From Falsiroseomonas sp051860665 (lineage in GTDB: Bacteria > Pseudomonadota > Alphaproteobacteria > Acetobacterales > Acetobacteraceae), in NCBI RefSeq assembly GCF_051860665.1, contig NZ_JBHYDM010000025.1:9452-73451 (forward strand): a stretch of DNA of 64,000 nucleotides, written 5' to 3'. Positions 24,704 through 32,443 of the stretch are shown here, piece after piece. The number at the start of each line of letters is the position of its first letter. The first letter of the stretch is position 1. Position numbers and translations under genes: made by a program. The notes under the pieces are model-generated. The model saw nothing but the letters and a program-made list of their open reading frames with translations, made no database searches and was not told where the DNA came from.

Positions 24704-25612
24704 ATGCAGCTGCACCAGCTGCGGTACTTCGTGCAGGTGGCGGAGCTGGGCAGTTTCAGCCGCGCCGCCCAGCAGCTTCGCGTGGCCCAGCCGGCGCTGA
24801 GCCGACAGGTGCGGCTGCTGGAGGAAAGCCTCGGCACCCGGCTGCTGGTGCGGGATGGCCGCGGTGCCCAGCCCACCCCGGCGGGGCTGGAGCTGATGGC
24901 CCGCGCGCGCGACATCTTCCGCCTGCTGTCCGAGGCGGAGGAGGCGGTGGGCCAGCGCGGCCAGGCGATCGAGGGCGTGGTGCGGCTGGGCTGCCCGCCC
25001 TCCATCGGCCTGCTGCTGGTCCCCCCGCTGCTGGTCGCCTGCCAGGCGGAGCATCCCAAGCTGACCGTGCAGGTCATGGAAAGCTCGAATACCGAGGCGC
25101 TGGAGGAATGGCTGGTCTCCGGCCGCGTCGATGTGGCCGTGCTGGGCGCGGCCGGGCGGGTCGGGCGGGCGGTGCAGCTGCGCAGCCTGGCCACGGATAC
25201 GCTCTGCCTGGTCGGCCCGCCCGCGCTGATGCCGGGCCAGGCGCGGACCTGCCGGCTGGCGCAGCTGGCCCAGGTGCCGCTGATCCTGCCCGGCGCCGGG
25301 CACGGGCTGCGCAGCCTTCTCGACGCCGCCTGCGCGCAGCAGGATCTGCGCATCACGCCGCGCTTCGAGGTGGATTCCGTGGCCATCATCAAGGCCCTGG
25401 CCATCCGCGGCGTCGGCTGCGCCGTGCTGCCCTATGCCACGGTGCGGGAGGAGCTGCTGCGCCGCAGCCTGAAGGCGCGGGAGATCGTCTCCCCCCGCCT
25501 GACGCGGGAATTGCTGCTGGCCACCGCGCTGGACCGTGCCCCCAGCGCCGCCTCCCAGTTCGTGCAGCGCCAGCTGCAGGCGGCCGCGCGGGGCCTGGAG
25601 ACGGCCCCGTGA
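24704..25612 (+). CDS. LysR-family transcriptional regulator
   Basis: The protein has 302 residues. The N-terminal helix-turn-helix is in LHQLRYFVQVAELGSFSRAAQQLRVAQPALSRQVRLLE (residues 3-40); the rest is the effector domain (VVRLGCPPSIGLLLVPPLL, GVGCAVLPYATV). It is divergent from the Bug/SDR/PanE-like operon across a 120-bp gap that would hold the shared control region, so it is its probable regulator. Confidence 0.9.
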   Translation: MQLHQLRYFVQVAELGSFSRAAQQLRVAQPALSRQVRLLEESLGTRLLVRDGRGAQPTPAGLELMARARDIFRLLSEAEEAVGQRGQAIEGVVRLGCPPSIGLLLVPPLLVACQAEHPKLTVQVMESSNTEALEEWLVSGRVDVAVLGAAGRVGRAVQLRSLATDTLCLVGPPALMPGQARTCRLAQLAQVPLILPGAGHGLRSLLDAACAQQDLRITPRFEVDSVAIIKALAIRGVGCAVLPYATVREELLRRSLKAREIVSPRLTRELLLATALDRAPSAASQFVQRQLQAAARGLETAP

Positions 25613-25662
25613 TCGGGCGGAAGGGGCTTGCCAGCCGGCCGGCCGCCCCACATGACAGCACC

Positions 25663-27129
25663 ATGACCAAGTCCTACGACCTGCTGGTGATCGGCGGGGG
25701 AATCAACGGCGCCGGCATCGCGCGGGATGCGGTGGGGCGGGGGCTCTCAACCTGCCTGGTGGAGCGCGGGGACCTCGCCGGGGGTACCTCCTCCAACTCC
25801 TCCAAGCTGGTGCATGGCGGGCTGCGCTACCTGGAGCACTACGAATTCCGCCTGGTGCGGGAGGCGCTGGCCGAGCGCGAGGTGCTGCTGCGCATCGCCC
25901 CCCATATCGTCTGGCCGATGCGCTTCGTGCTGCCGCATCGGGCGGAGATGCGGCCGCGCTGGCTGATCCGGGCCGGCCTGTTCCTCTATGACCACCTGGC
26001 GCGGCGGGTCAGCCTGCCGGGGGCGGAGGGGCTGGATTTCCGGAAGCACCCCTTCGGCGCGCCGCTTTCGCCCAGCATTGCCAATGGCTTCGCCTATTCG
26101 GATTGCTGGGTGGAGGATTCGCGCCTGGTGGTGCTGAACGCCAAGGATGCCGCCCGCCGCGGCGCCAGCATCCGCACCCGCACCAGCTTCGTCGACGCAA
26201 CGCGGGATGCCGAGGGCTGGACGGTGCGCCTGCGGGCCGAGGCCGGCGAGGAGGAGACGCTGCGCGCCCGCGCCCTGGTGAATGCCGCCGGCCCCTGGGT
26301 GATGGCGGCGCAGGACGGCACCCATGCGAAGCGGGCCGGCAGCGTCCGCCTGATCCGCGGCAGCCATATCGTCCTGCCCGCGCTCTATGAGGGCGACCAG
26401 GCCTATATCCTGCAGAACGACGACCGCCGGGTGGTCTTCGTCATCCCCTACCAGGGCAGGTTCTCCCTGGTCGGCACCACGGATGTGCCGCATGAGGGCG
26501 ATGCCGCCACGGCGCATTGCACGCCGGCGGAGGCCGAATACCTCTGCGCCGCGGTCAGCCGCCAGTTCAAGCGGCAGGTCACACCGGCCGAGATCGTCTG
26601 GTCCTATTCCGGGGTGCGGCCGCTGTATGACGATGGCTCGGACGATCCCTCCGCCATCACGCGGGACTATGTGCTGAAGCTGGACGAGGCCGGCGCGCCG
26701 CTGCTCAGCATCTATGGCGGCAAGATCACCACCTATCGCCGCCTGGCGGAGGAGGCGGTGGAGAAGATCGGCAAGGCTCTGGGGCGGGAGGCGCCGGCCT
26801 GGACCGGCACGGCGGCGCTGCCCGGCGGCGATTTCGGCGGCCGCGACCTGCCGGGCTATGAGGCGGAGATCGCCACCCGCTACCCCTGGCTGCCGGCGCC
26901 GCTGCGCGCCCGGCTGGTCCGCGCCTATGGCAGCGAGGTGCCGGCGCTCCTGGGGGATGCCGCGTCGATGGCCGATCTCGGCCAGGACCACGGCGCCGGC
27001 CTGACCCAGCGCGAGGTCGATTGGTTGCGGCGCGAGGAATGGGCCCGCACGGCCGAGGACATCCTCTGGCGCCGCTCCCGCCTCGGCCTGCATATGACGG
27101 CCGCGCAGCGCGAGGCATTCGCTATTTGA
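25663..27129 (+). CDS. glpD: aerobic glycerol-3-phosphate dehydrogenase
   Basis: The protein has 488 residues. FAD binding is DLLVIGGGINGAGIARDAVGRGL, followed by the GlpD signatures GGTSSNSSKLVHGGLRYLE and YGGKITTYRRLAEEAVE. The enzyme oxidises glycerol-3-phosphate to dihydroxyacetone phosphate and passes electrons to quinone at the inner membrane. It stands alone; no glycerol kinase or facilitator is next to it. I chose the ATG at 25663 directly before the FAD motif. Its 3' end overlaps the convergent DksA-like gene by 8 nt. Confidence 0.93.
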   Translation: MTKSYDLLVIGGGINGAGIARDAVGRGLSTCLVERGDLAGGTSSNSSKLVHGGLRYLEHYEFRLVREALAEREVLLRIAPHIVWPMRFVLPHRAEMRPRWLIRAGLFLYDHLARRVSLPGAEGLDFRKHPFGAPLSPSIANGFAYSDCWVEDSRLVVLNAKDAARRGASIRTRTSFVDATRDAEGWTVRLRAEAGEEETLRARALVNAAGPWVMAAQDGTHAKRAGSVRLIRGSHIVLPALYEGDQAYILQNDDRRVVFVIPYQGRFSLVGTTDVPHEGDAATAHCTPAEAEYLCAAVSRQFKRQVTPAEIVWSYSGVRPLYDDGSDDPSAITRDYVLKLDEAGAPLLSIYGGKITTYRRLAEEAVEKIGKALGREAPAWTGTAALPGGDFGGRDLPGYEAEIATRYPWLPAPLRARLVRAYGSEVPALLGDAASMADLGQDHGAGLTQREVDWLRREEWARTAEDILWRRSRLGLHMTAAQREAFAI

Positions 27130-27385
27130 GCTGGCTGTCCTTGCTGCCGCGGCGGTTGATGCCGAAGGCGGCGGGGCGCTTGTCCCGGGCGGATTGGCAG
27201 GCGACGCAGGTGCGCACGCCGGGCAGGGCCGCCCGGCGCGCCGCCGGGATTTCCTCGCCGCATTCGACGCAATGGATCTCGCCGGGGCCTGCCGTCATCC
27301 GGGCGCGAGCGCGCAGGATGCCGTCCCGCACCGTATCGTCGATCTGATCCTGCACCGCGCCGTCCGGCGCCCATCCGCTTGCCAT
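27122..27385 (-). CDS. DksA/TraR-family C4-type zinc-finger protein (YbiI-like)
   Basis: The protein has 87 residues with a four-cysteine zinc finger: CVEC (about 39-42) and CVAC (about 60-63), in the family context EIHCVECGEEIPAARRAALPGVRTCVACQ. This short form lacks the long coiled coil of DksA and resembles YbiI/TraR. It may bind RNA polymerase; a specific role is unknown. It ends in an 8-nt tail-to-tail overlap with glpD. Confidence 0.85.
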   Translation of the reverse strand: MASGWAPDGAVQDQIDDTVRDGILRARARMTAGPGEIHCVECGEEIPAARRAALPGVRTCVACQSARDKRPAAFGINRRGSKDSQLK

Positions 27386-27421
27386 GCCAGGAAGATGGGC
27401 AGGCCGGCCGGCGATTGGAAG

Positions 27422-27868
27422 TCAGTAGCGCTTGTAGGCCAGAAACTTCCCCGTCATCCCGATCCGCACCCGGTCGCCCTTCTGGTCCGGCTGGCGTTCC
27501 ATGGTCATGTCGAAGTCGATGGCGGACATGATGCCATCGCCGAATTCCTCATGGATCATCTCCTTCCAGCTGGGGCCATAGACCATCACCAGCTCGTAGA
27601 AGCGGTAGATCAGCGGGTCGGTCGGCGGCATCTGCACCGCGCCGCGGAAGGGGATTTCGCAGAGCGTCGCCGTCTCCTCCTCATCCAGCCCCAGGATATC
27701 GGCCAGGCCCTCGGCATGATGCGGCTCGGCGCTCATCTGCCCCATGCAGAGCGCGCAGGTCCAGGTGGGGGACATGCCGATGCGATTGGCGAGGTCGGCC
27801 CATTTCAGGCCCTTCGCCTTCTTCAGCTTCAGGATCTTGCGGCCGAGCGCGGTCTTTTCGTCGTTCAT
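27422..27868 (-). CDS. cynS: cyanate hydratase (cyanase)
   Basis: The protein has 148 residues and aligns along its length with CynS. The catalytic set is R89 and E92 in IYRFYEL and S115 in GIMSAIDF, matching E. coli R96, E99 and S122 with a constant offset of 7. The N-terminal part is the helical HTH-like domain (LANRIGMSPTW). It converts cyanate plus bicarbonate to ammonia and carbon dioxide as a decamer in the cytoplasm. Its ATG overlaps the stop of the ABC ATPase gene (ATGA), so it is the last gene of a transporter operon, pointing to use of imported cyanate as nitrogen source. Confidence 0.94.
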   Translation of the reverse strand: MNDEKTALGRKILKLKKAKGLKWADLANRIGMSPTWTCALCMGQMSAEPHHAEGLADILGLDEEETATLCEIPFRGAVQMPPTDPLIYRFYELVMVYGPSWKEMIHEEFGDGIMSAIDFDMTMERQPDQKGDRVRIGMTGKFLAYKRY

Positions 27869-28716
27869 AAGGTATTCTCCCAGTTCTTTGAGGCCCAGAC
27901 AGGCACGGCCCGCGCGGACCATCCGGCGGGCGGCGCGCTCGCGCGGAATTCGCGGGAGCGGGTGATGAGGAAATCGAGCACATGGTCGCGCAGCGCGTGG
28001 TAGCCCGGCATGTGATGCAGGTTGGCGCGGGTGCGCGGGCGGGGCAGGGGGTTCGCCACCACCTCCGCGATGCGGGCGCCGGGGCCGTTCGACATCAGCA
28101 GGATGCGGTCGGCGAGCAGGATCGCCTCGTCCACGTCATGCGTGATCATGAAGCCCGTCTGGCCGGCTTCCGTGACGAGGCGCGCCACCTCCTCCTGCAA
28201 GGCACCGCGGGTCAGCGCATCGAGCGCGCTGAACGGCTCATCCATCAGCAGGATCTTGGGGGATATCGCCAGCGCGCGGGCGATGCCGACGCGCTGCTTC
28301 ATGCCACCCGAAAGCTGCGCCGGCTTGCGATCCGCCGCAGCCTCCAGGCCGACGCGCGCCAAGGCCTTGCGCGCCTCGGCATCGCAGCGTGCACGGGACC
28401 AGTCGCGGTGGCGGCAGGACAGCGCAAAAGCGACATTGCCGGCCGCCGTCAGCCAGGGCAGCAGGGCGTGGGACTGGAAGATCACGGCGCGGTCCAGCGC
28501 GGGGCCTGAGACCTCCCTCCCATCCACGATCAGCGCGCCGGCATCGGGCGCATCGAGCCCGGCCAGGATATTCAGGATGGTCGTCTTGCCGCAGCCGGAA
28601 TGGCCGACCAGGCAGACGAATTCGCCCGGCGCGATGGTGAACCACACATCCTCGAAGACCGTGGTGCCGCCGAAGCGGCGGGCGATGCCTTCGACGGACA
28701 CATCCGGCCGGATCAT
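27865..28716 (-). CDS. nitrate/cyanate-type ABC transporter ATP-binding protein (NrtD/CynD/SsuB family)
   Basis: The protein has 283 residues. Walker A is GHSGCGKTT, the signature is LSGGMKQRVGIARAL, Walker B is ILLMDEPFSALDALTR and the switch is ITHDVDEAILLADR. The start ATG at 28716 overlaps the permease stop (ATGA); a second ATG lies 9 nt upstream. It drives the permease and receptor encoded before it. The C-terminal part (YHALRDHVLDFLITR) is typical for the nitrate-type ATPase. The cyanase gene overlaps its stop. Confidence 0.9.
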   Translation of the reverse strand: MIRPDVSVEGIARRFGGTTVFEDVWFTIAPGEFVCLVGHSGCGKTTILNILAGLDAPDAGALIVDGREVSGPALDRAVIFQSHALLPWLTAAGNVAFALSCRHRDWSRARCDAEARKALARVGLEAAADRKPAQLSGGMKQRVGIARALAISPKILLMDEPFSALDALTRGALQEEVARLVTEAGQTGFMITHDVDEAILLADRILLMSNGPGARIAEVVANPLPRPRTRANLHHMPGYHALRDHVLDFLITRSREFRASAPPAGWSARAVPVWASKNWENTL

Positions 28717-29564
28717 TCGGCCCATCCCACGGCGCGCTGCAGCATGCCCAGCAGCCGGTCCAGCAGCAGCCCCACCAGCCCGATCAGCAGGATGGCGATG
28801 ACGATGTCCGCGATGGACAGGTTGTTCCACTGGTTCCAGACCCAGTAGCCGATGCCCGTGCCGCCCACGAGCATCTCCGCCGCCACGATCACCAGCCAGG
28901 CGATGCCGATGGAAATGCGCATGCCGGTGACGATGGTCGGCGCCGCCGCCGGCAGGATGATCTTCCACGCCGTGCGCCAGGGGCCGGCTTCCAGCGTGCG
29001 CCCGACATTCAGCCATTCGCAGCGGACGCTGGCGACGCCGAAGGCCGTGTTCAGCAGCATCGGCCAGATCGAGCAGATGAAGATGACGAAGACGGAGCTG
29101 ATCGCGCTGTCCTTGATCGAATACAGCGCCAGCGGCATCCAGGCCAAAGGCGAGACCGGCCGCAGCACCTGGATAAATGGGTTCAGCGCGGCGTTCAGCA
29201 GCGGCGACATGCCGATGGCGAAGCCGAGCGGGATCGCCACCAGCGCCGCAATGCCGAAACCGAGCGCGACGCGCAGCAGCGAATAGGAAATCTGCACGCC
29301 GATGCCCTGGTCGTTGGTGCCGCGGACGTAGAACGGGTCCCGCGCCAGCTCGACAATCCGGAAAAAGATGTCGGAGGGTTTCGGCATTGCCGTCTGCCCG
29401 CCCTGCGCCGCCGCCTGGCCCAGCAGCGCCGCATATTCGGGGTCCATCGGCGGGCCGCTGGTGCCGGTCGCGGCACGGATCGCCAGCTCCCAGCCGCCCA
29501 GGAACAGCGCCAGGATCAGCAGCGACAGCGTCGCCGACTGCCAGAACGGAATTCTGCGAGTCAT
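28713..29564 (-). CDS. nitrate/cyanate-type ABC transporter permease (NrtB/CynB family)
   Basis: The protein has 283 residues and about six membrane segments. The EAA-type cytoplasmic loop is LEAGPWRTAWKIILPAAAPTIVTGMR, and the NrtB family run ISIGIAWLVIVAAEMLVGGTGIGYWVWNQW-type segment follows it. It forms the membrane channel of the transporter with the flanking receptor and ATPase. It begins 3 bp after the receptor stop and overlaps the ATPase by 4 nt. Confidence 0.9.
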   Translation of the reverse strand: MTRRIPFWQSATLSLLILALFLGGWELAIRAATGTSGPPMDPEYAALLGQAAAQGGQTAMPKPSDIFFRIVELARDPFYVRGTNDQGIGVQISYSLLRVALGFGIAALVAIPLGFAIGMSPLLNAALNPFIQVLRPVSPLAWMPLALYSIKDSAISSVFVIFICSIWPMLLNTAFGVASVRCEWLNVGRTLEAGPWRTAWKIILPAAAPTIVTGMRISIGIAWLVIVAAEMLVGGTGIGYWVWNQWNNLSIADIVIAILLIGLVGLLLDRLLGMLQRAVGWAE

Positions 29565-29567
29565 GGA

Positions 29568-30938
29568 TCAGGCGCGGATCGCGCGTTCCGTCCAGGCCGC
29601 AGGATTGGCTGGGTCGAAGACCTTGCCCATGATGGTCTCCGTCCGCAGCGGGCTTCCCGGCACGGGCAGGCCGAGTTCGCGCATCGCCTTGCCGGCATCC
29701 AGCGCGAGGAAGACCTGGCTCGCCACCTGCGCATAGTCCACATCCTGGCGCAGCTGCCCCCAGCGGCGCATCTGGGTCAGGATCCAGATGGCCATGGAAT
29801 GCCAGGGGAAGGGGTCGAAGCCGATGCGGTCCGGCACGCGCCGCACCTGGCCGAGACCGTCCGCATAGGTGCCGGTCAGCACCTGGTTCACCACCGTCTC
29901 CGGCTGGTTCAGGTAGTTCTGGCCCGCGATCGCCGCCGCGACCTCCCGCCGGTTCTCCGCCTTCTGGGAATAGGCCGTGGCCTCCACGATGGCCCGCATC
30001 AGCGCGGCGAAAGTGTTGGGCGTTTCCGAGATCACGCTGCGCGGCACGGCGAAGGCGCAGCAGGGGTGGCCCTCCCACAGATCCTTGGTCAGCAGATGGA
30101 TGAAGCCCACGCCATCGAACACCGCGCGCTGGTTGAAGGGGTCGGGGCCGAGGAAGCCGTCGATATTGTCCGCGCGCAGATTGGCGACCATCTCGGGCGG
30201 CGGCACGGACCGGATCTGCACGTCCCGATCCGGGTCGATGCCGTTCTCCGCCAGGTAGTGGCGCAGCAGATAATTGTGCATGGAGAAGTCGAAGGGCACG
30301 GCAAAACGAAAACCCTTCCAGTCGCGCGGATTGCGCTTCTCCCGGTGCTTCGTCGCCAGCGTGATGGCCTGGCCGTTGACGTTCTCGATGGCCGCGACCG
30401 CGAAGGGAATCGGCTGGGCCACACCCACCCCGAGCGACATGGCCACCGGCATTGGGGAGAGCATATGCGCCGCGTCGAATTCCCGCGCGATGGCGCGGTC
30501 GCGGATCACCGCCCAGCCGGCGGTGCGGATCACCTCCACGTTCAGCCCGTGGCGCTGATAGAAGCCCATGGGATGCGCCATGATGATCGGCGTGGCGCAG
30601 GTGATGGGGATGAAGCCCACCTTCAGGTCCCGCTTCTCCGGCGCGCCGGCGCCAGATGTTCCCCCTTGGGCCATCGCCTCCTTCGCCGCTTCGATCGGGA
30701 AGACGCTGGCCAGCGCCGCCAGAAGCGTCGCCGCCCCGAAGCGCTGGGCGAGGGCGCGGCGCGTCGCGGCTTCCGGGAAGACGGCGCGCAGCACTGCGGC
30801 CTCGGCCACCTCGGCCATCGCTTCCTCGCCATCGGGCACCTCGGCGGAGCAGGCCAGCGGCGAGGCATGCCGCCCGCAGCCGCAGCCTGAAAGGCTGGCC
30901 TTGGGGTCGAGCGGGTCGGCGGTGAGGCGACGCGTCAT
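29568..30938 (-). CDS. nitrate/cyanate-type ABC transporter substrate-binding protein (NrtA/CynA/CmpA family)
   Basis: The protein has 456 residues. The binding domain starts near residue 95 (KVGFIPITCATPIIMAHPMGFYQRHGL) and continues through LGPDPFNQRAVF. The N-terminal region is unusual: about 55 residues with a small cysteine cluster (C19, C21 and C30, in SGCGCGRH) come before a late Tat-like signal, RR at 60-61 followed by a hydrophobic stretch to about 80. Similar long leaders are known in alphaproteobacterial NrtA-like proteins. Linkage to cyanase suggests cyanate as ligand; nitrate or bicarbonate are alternatives. The ATG at 30938 has GGGAGA upstream. Confidence 0.87.
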   Translation of the reverse strand: MTRRLTADPLDPKASLSGCGCGRHASPLACSAEVPDGEEAMAEVAEAAVLRAVFPEAATRRALAQRFGAATLLAALASVFPIEAAKEAMAQGGTSGAGAPEKRDLKVGFIPITCATPIIMAHPMGFYQRHGLNVEVIRTAGWAVIRDRAIAREFDAAHMLSPMPVAMSLGVGVAQPIPFAVAAIENVNGQAITLATKHREKRNPRDWKGFRFAVPFDFSMHNYLLRHYLAENGIDPDRDVQIRSVPPPEMVANLRADNIDGFLGPDPFNQRAVFDGVGFIHLLTKDLWEGHPCCAFAVPRSVISETPNTFAALMRAIVEATAYSQKAENRREVAAAIAGQNYLNQPETVVNQVLTGTYADGLGQVRRVPDRIGFDPFPWHSMAIWILTQMRRWGQLRQDVDYAQVASQVFLALDAGKAMRELGLPVPGSPLRTETIMGKVFDPANPAAWTERAIRA

Positions 30939-31047
30939 GTCAGTCTCCCTGTTTTGGAGACCAACCAAGCAACCGCCGTGCCGCGCGCCGCGGCGCCGCC
31001 AGATCAGCGCCCGGCCAGGCGGCCGCGGTCAAAGCCTGGGCGGATGG

Positions 31048-31063
31048 TGCAAATCATGTGCAA
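31048..31063 (-). promoter_or_regulatory. possible sigma-54 -24/-12 type promoter upstream of the cyanate-type operon
   Basis: On the minus strand the sequence TTGCACATGATTTGCA aligns with TGGCAC-N5-TTGCA with correct spacing, but the first G of the -24 GG is T. It lies about 110 bp upstream of the receptor start and next to the stop of the LysR gene. The mismatch falls at a critical base, so this is only a candidate. Confidence 0.25.
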
Positions 31064-31960
31064 TCAGCGCGCCTGTTCCAGCACCCGCGCCAGGCTGGCG
31101 GACAGCGCCTCCGCCGCCGCCGGCAGGCGGCGCCCGCGCCGGGCCAGCAGCGCGATGCGCCCGCCGGTCAGCAGCGGGTCCGCCAGCGGCACGGCGCGCA
31201 CCTTGCCCTGCGCCAGGTGCAGCGCCAGCACCCGCGGCACCATCACCGCCACCCCCTTGCCATCGGCGATGAAGGCGGCCGCGACATGCGGGGAATTGGT
31301 CTCCAGCATCGGCCGGATCGGCGACCGCGCGGCGCGGCAGGCCGTGTCGAACAGGTCGCGCGAACTGCCGAGATAGGAGGGGGCGACCAGCGGCATGCCG
31401 GCCAGGTCCGCCAGCGTCAGGCTGGGCGCATCGGCCAGGCGATGGCCGGGCGCCACCATCACCGCCAGGGGCTCGGCGGCGGAGGCCAGCACCTCCACCT
31501 CCGGATCCGCCGGCGGGTTGAAGGCGATGCCGAGATGGCAGGTGCGGTCGTGCAGCGAGGCGAGGATCGCCTCCGACCCCACCACGGCGATATCCAGCGT
31601 CACGGCCGGATAGGCGCTGCGGAAGGCGGAGAGTGCGGTGGCCAGGCCGTTGGCGGCGAAGCTTTCCGCCAGGCGCAGCACCACATGGCCGCGCCGCACG
31701 CCGCGCAGCGCATCGAGGTCCGCGCGCAGCCGCTCCGTCAGATGCGTCGCCTCCCGCCCATGATGCAGCAGGATCTCCCCGGCCGGCGTCAGGGCCACGC
31801 CGCGCGCGCCGCGTTCCAGCAGCTGCACGCCCAGATCCTCCTCCAGCTGCTGGATGCGGCGGCTGATGGCGGATTGCGCCAGGCGCAGCCGCTGCGCGGC
31901 TTCCCGCATCGAGCCCGCCTGGGCGACGGCCAGGAAGCAGCGCAGGCCTGGTGGCAGCAT
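31064..31960 (-). CDS. LysR-family transcriptional regulator
   Basis: The protein has 298 residues. The helix-turn-helix region is LRCFLAVAQAGSMREAAQRLRLAQSAISRRIQQLE (about 6-40), followed by an effector domain (VVLRLAESFAANGLATALSAF, GKGVAVMVPRVLALHLA). It is upstream of, and co-oriented with, the cyanate-type operon (126-bp gap) and divergent from the DHCW-cupin gene. Either could be its target; CynR of E. coli is also LysR-type, but this protein is not clearly CynR. I chose the ATG at 31960 because it sits directly before the HTH. Confidence 0.87.
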   Translation of the reverse strand: MLPPGLRCFLAVAQAGSMREAAQRLRLAQSAISRRIQQLEEDLGVQLLERGARGVALTPAGEILLHHGREATHLTERLRADLDALRGVRRGHVVLRLAESFAANGLATALSAFRSAYPAVTLDIAVVGSEAILASLHDRTCHLGIAFNPPADPEVEVLASAAEPLAVMVAPGHRLADAPSLTLADLAGMPLVAPSYLGSSRDLFDTACRAARSPIRPMLETNSPHVAAAFIADGKGVAVMVPRVLALHLAQGKVRAVPLADPLLTGGRIALLARRGRRLPAAAEALSASLARVLEQAR

Positions 31961-32077
31961 GAATTGTCTCTCCGCTCCTGATGCTTGCCAGGTCTCGTTG
32001 CGCGCTACAGTTTCCGCTTGTGGCTGGGGCGTCAAGCGCCTGGTATGCAGCCGGTGTTCAACGAGGCGATGCGCGGC

Positions 32078-32407
32078 ATGATCATCGAGAATGTCCCCTT
32101 CCAGGTGGCCGACTGGTCCGGCTGGCCGGAGACGCGCCATGAAGGTGAGACCGGGCACGCGCTGTGGCGCACGCTGGAGGTGGGCAATATCCGCGTGCGC
32201 ATGGTGGAGTATTCGCCCGGGTATCTCGCGGACCACTGGTGCTCCCGCGGCCATGTGCTGCTGGTGCTGCAGGGGGAGCTGGTGACGGAGCTGGCCGATG
32301 GCCGCGTCTTCACCATGCGAGAGGGTTGTTCCTACCAGGTGGCGGAGAATGCGGAGCCGCATCGCAGCCGCACCACGACCGGGGCGAGGCTGTTCATCGT
32401 CGATTGA
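32078..32407 (+). CDS. DHCW-motif cupin-fold protein
   Basis: The protein has 109 residues and one cupin barrel with the family motif ADHWCSRGHVLLVLQGEL (here DHWC in the DHCW position) and a later histidine in AEPHRSRT. These proteins are small and of unknown function, probably metal binding. I chose ATG 32078 because the conserved part begins at once (MIIENVPFQVADWSG) and GAGG lies 11 nt upstream; in-frame ATGs at 32069 and 32045 would add 3 and 11 residues. It is followed 36 bp later by the aminomutase-like gene. Confidence 0.75.
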   Translation: MIIENVPFQVADWSGWPETRHEGETGHALWRTLEVGNIRVRMVEYSPGYLADHWCSRGHVLLVLQGELVTELADGRVFTMREGCSYQVAENAEPHRSRTTTGARLFIVD

Positions 32408-32443
32408 TCGGGTCTAGCCTCGGCCGCTGCCGAGGAGAGCCCC

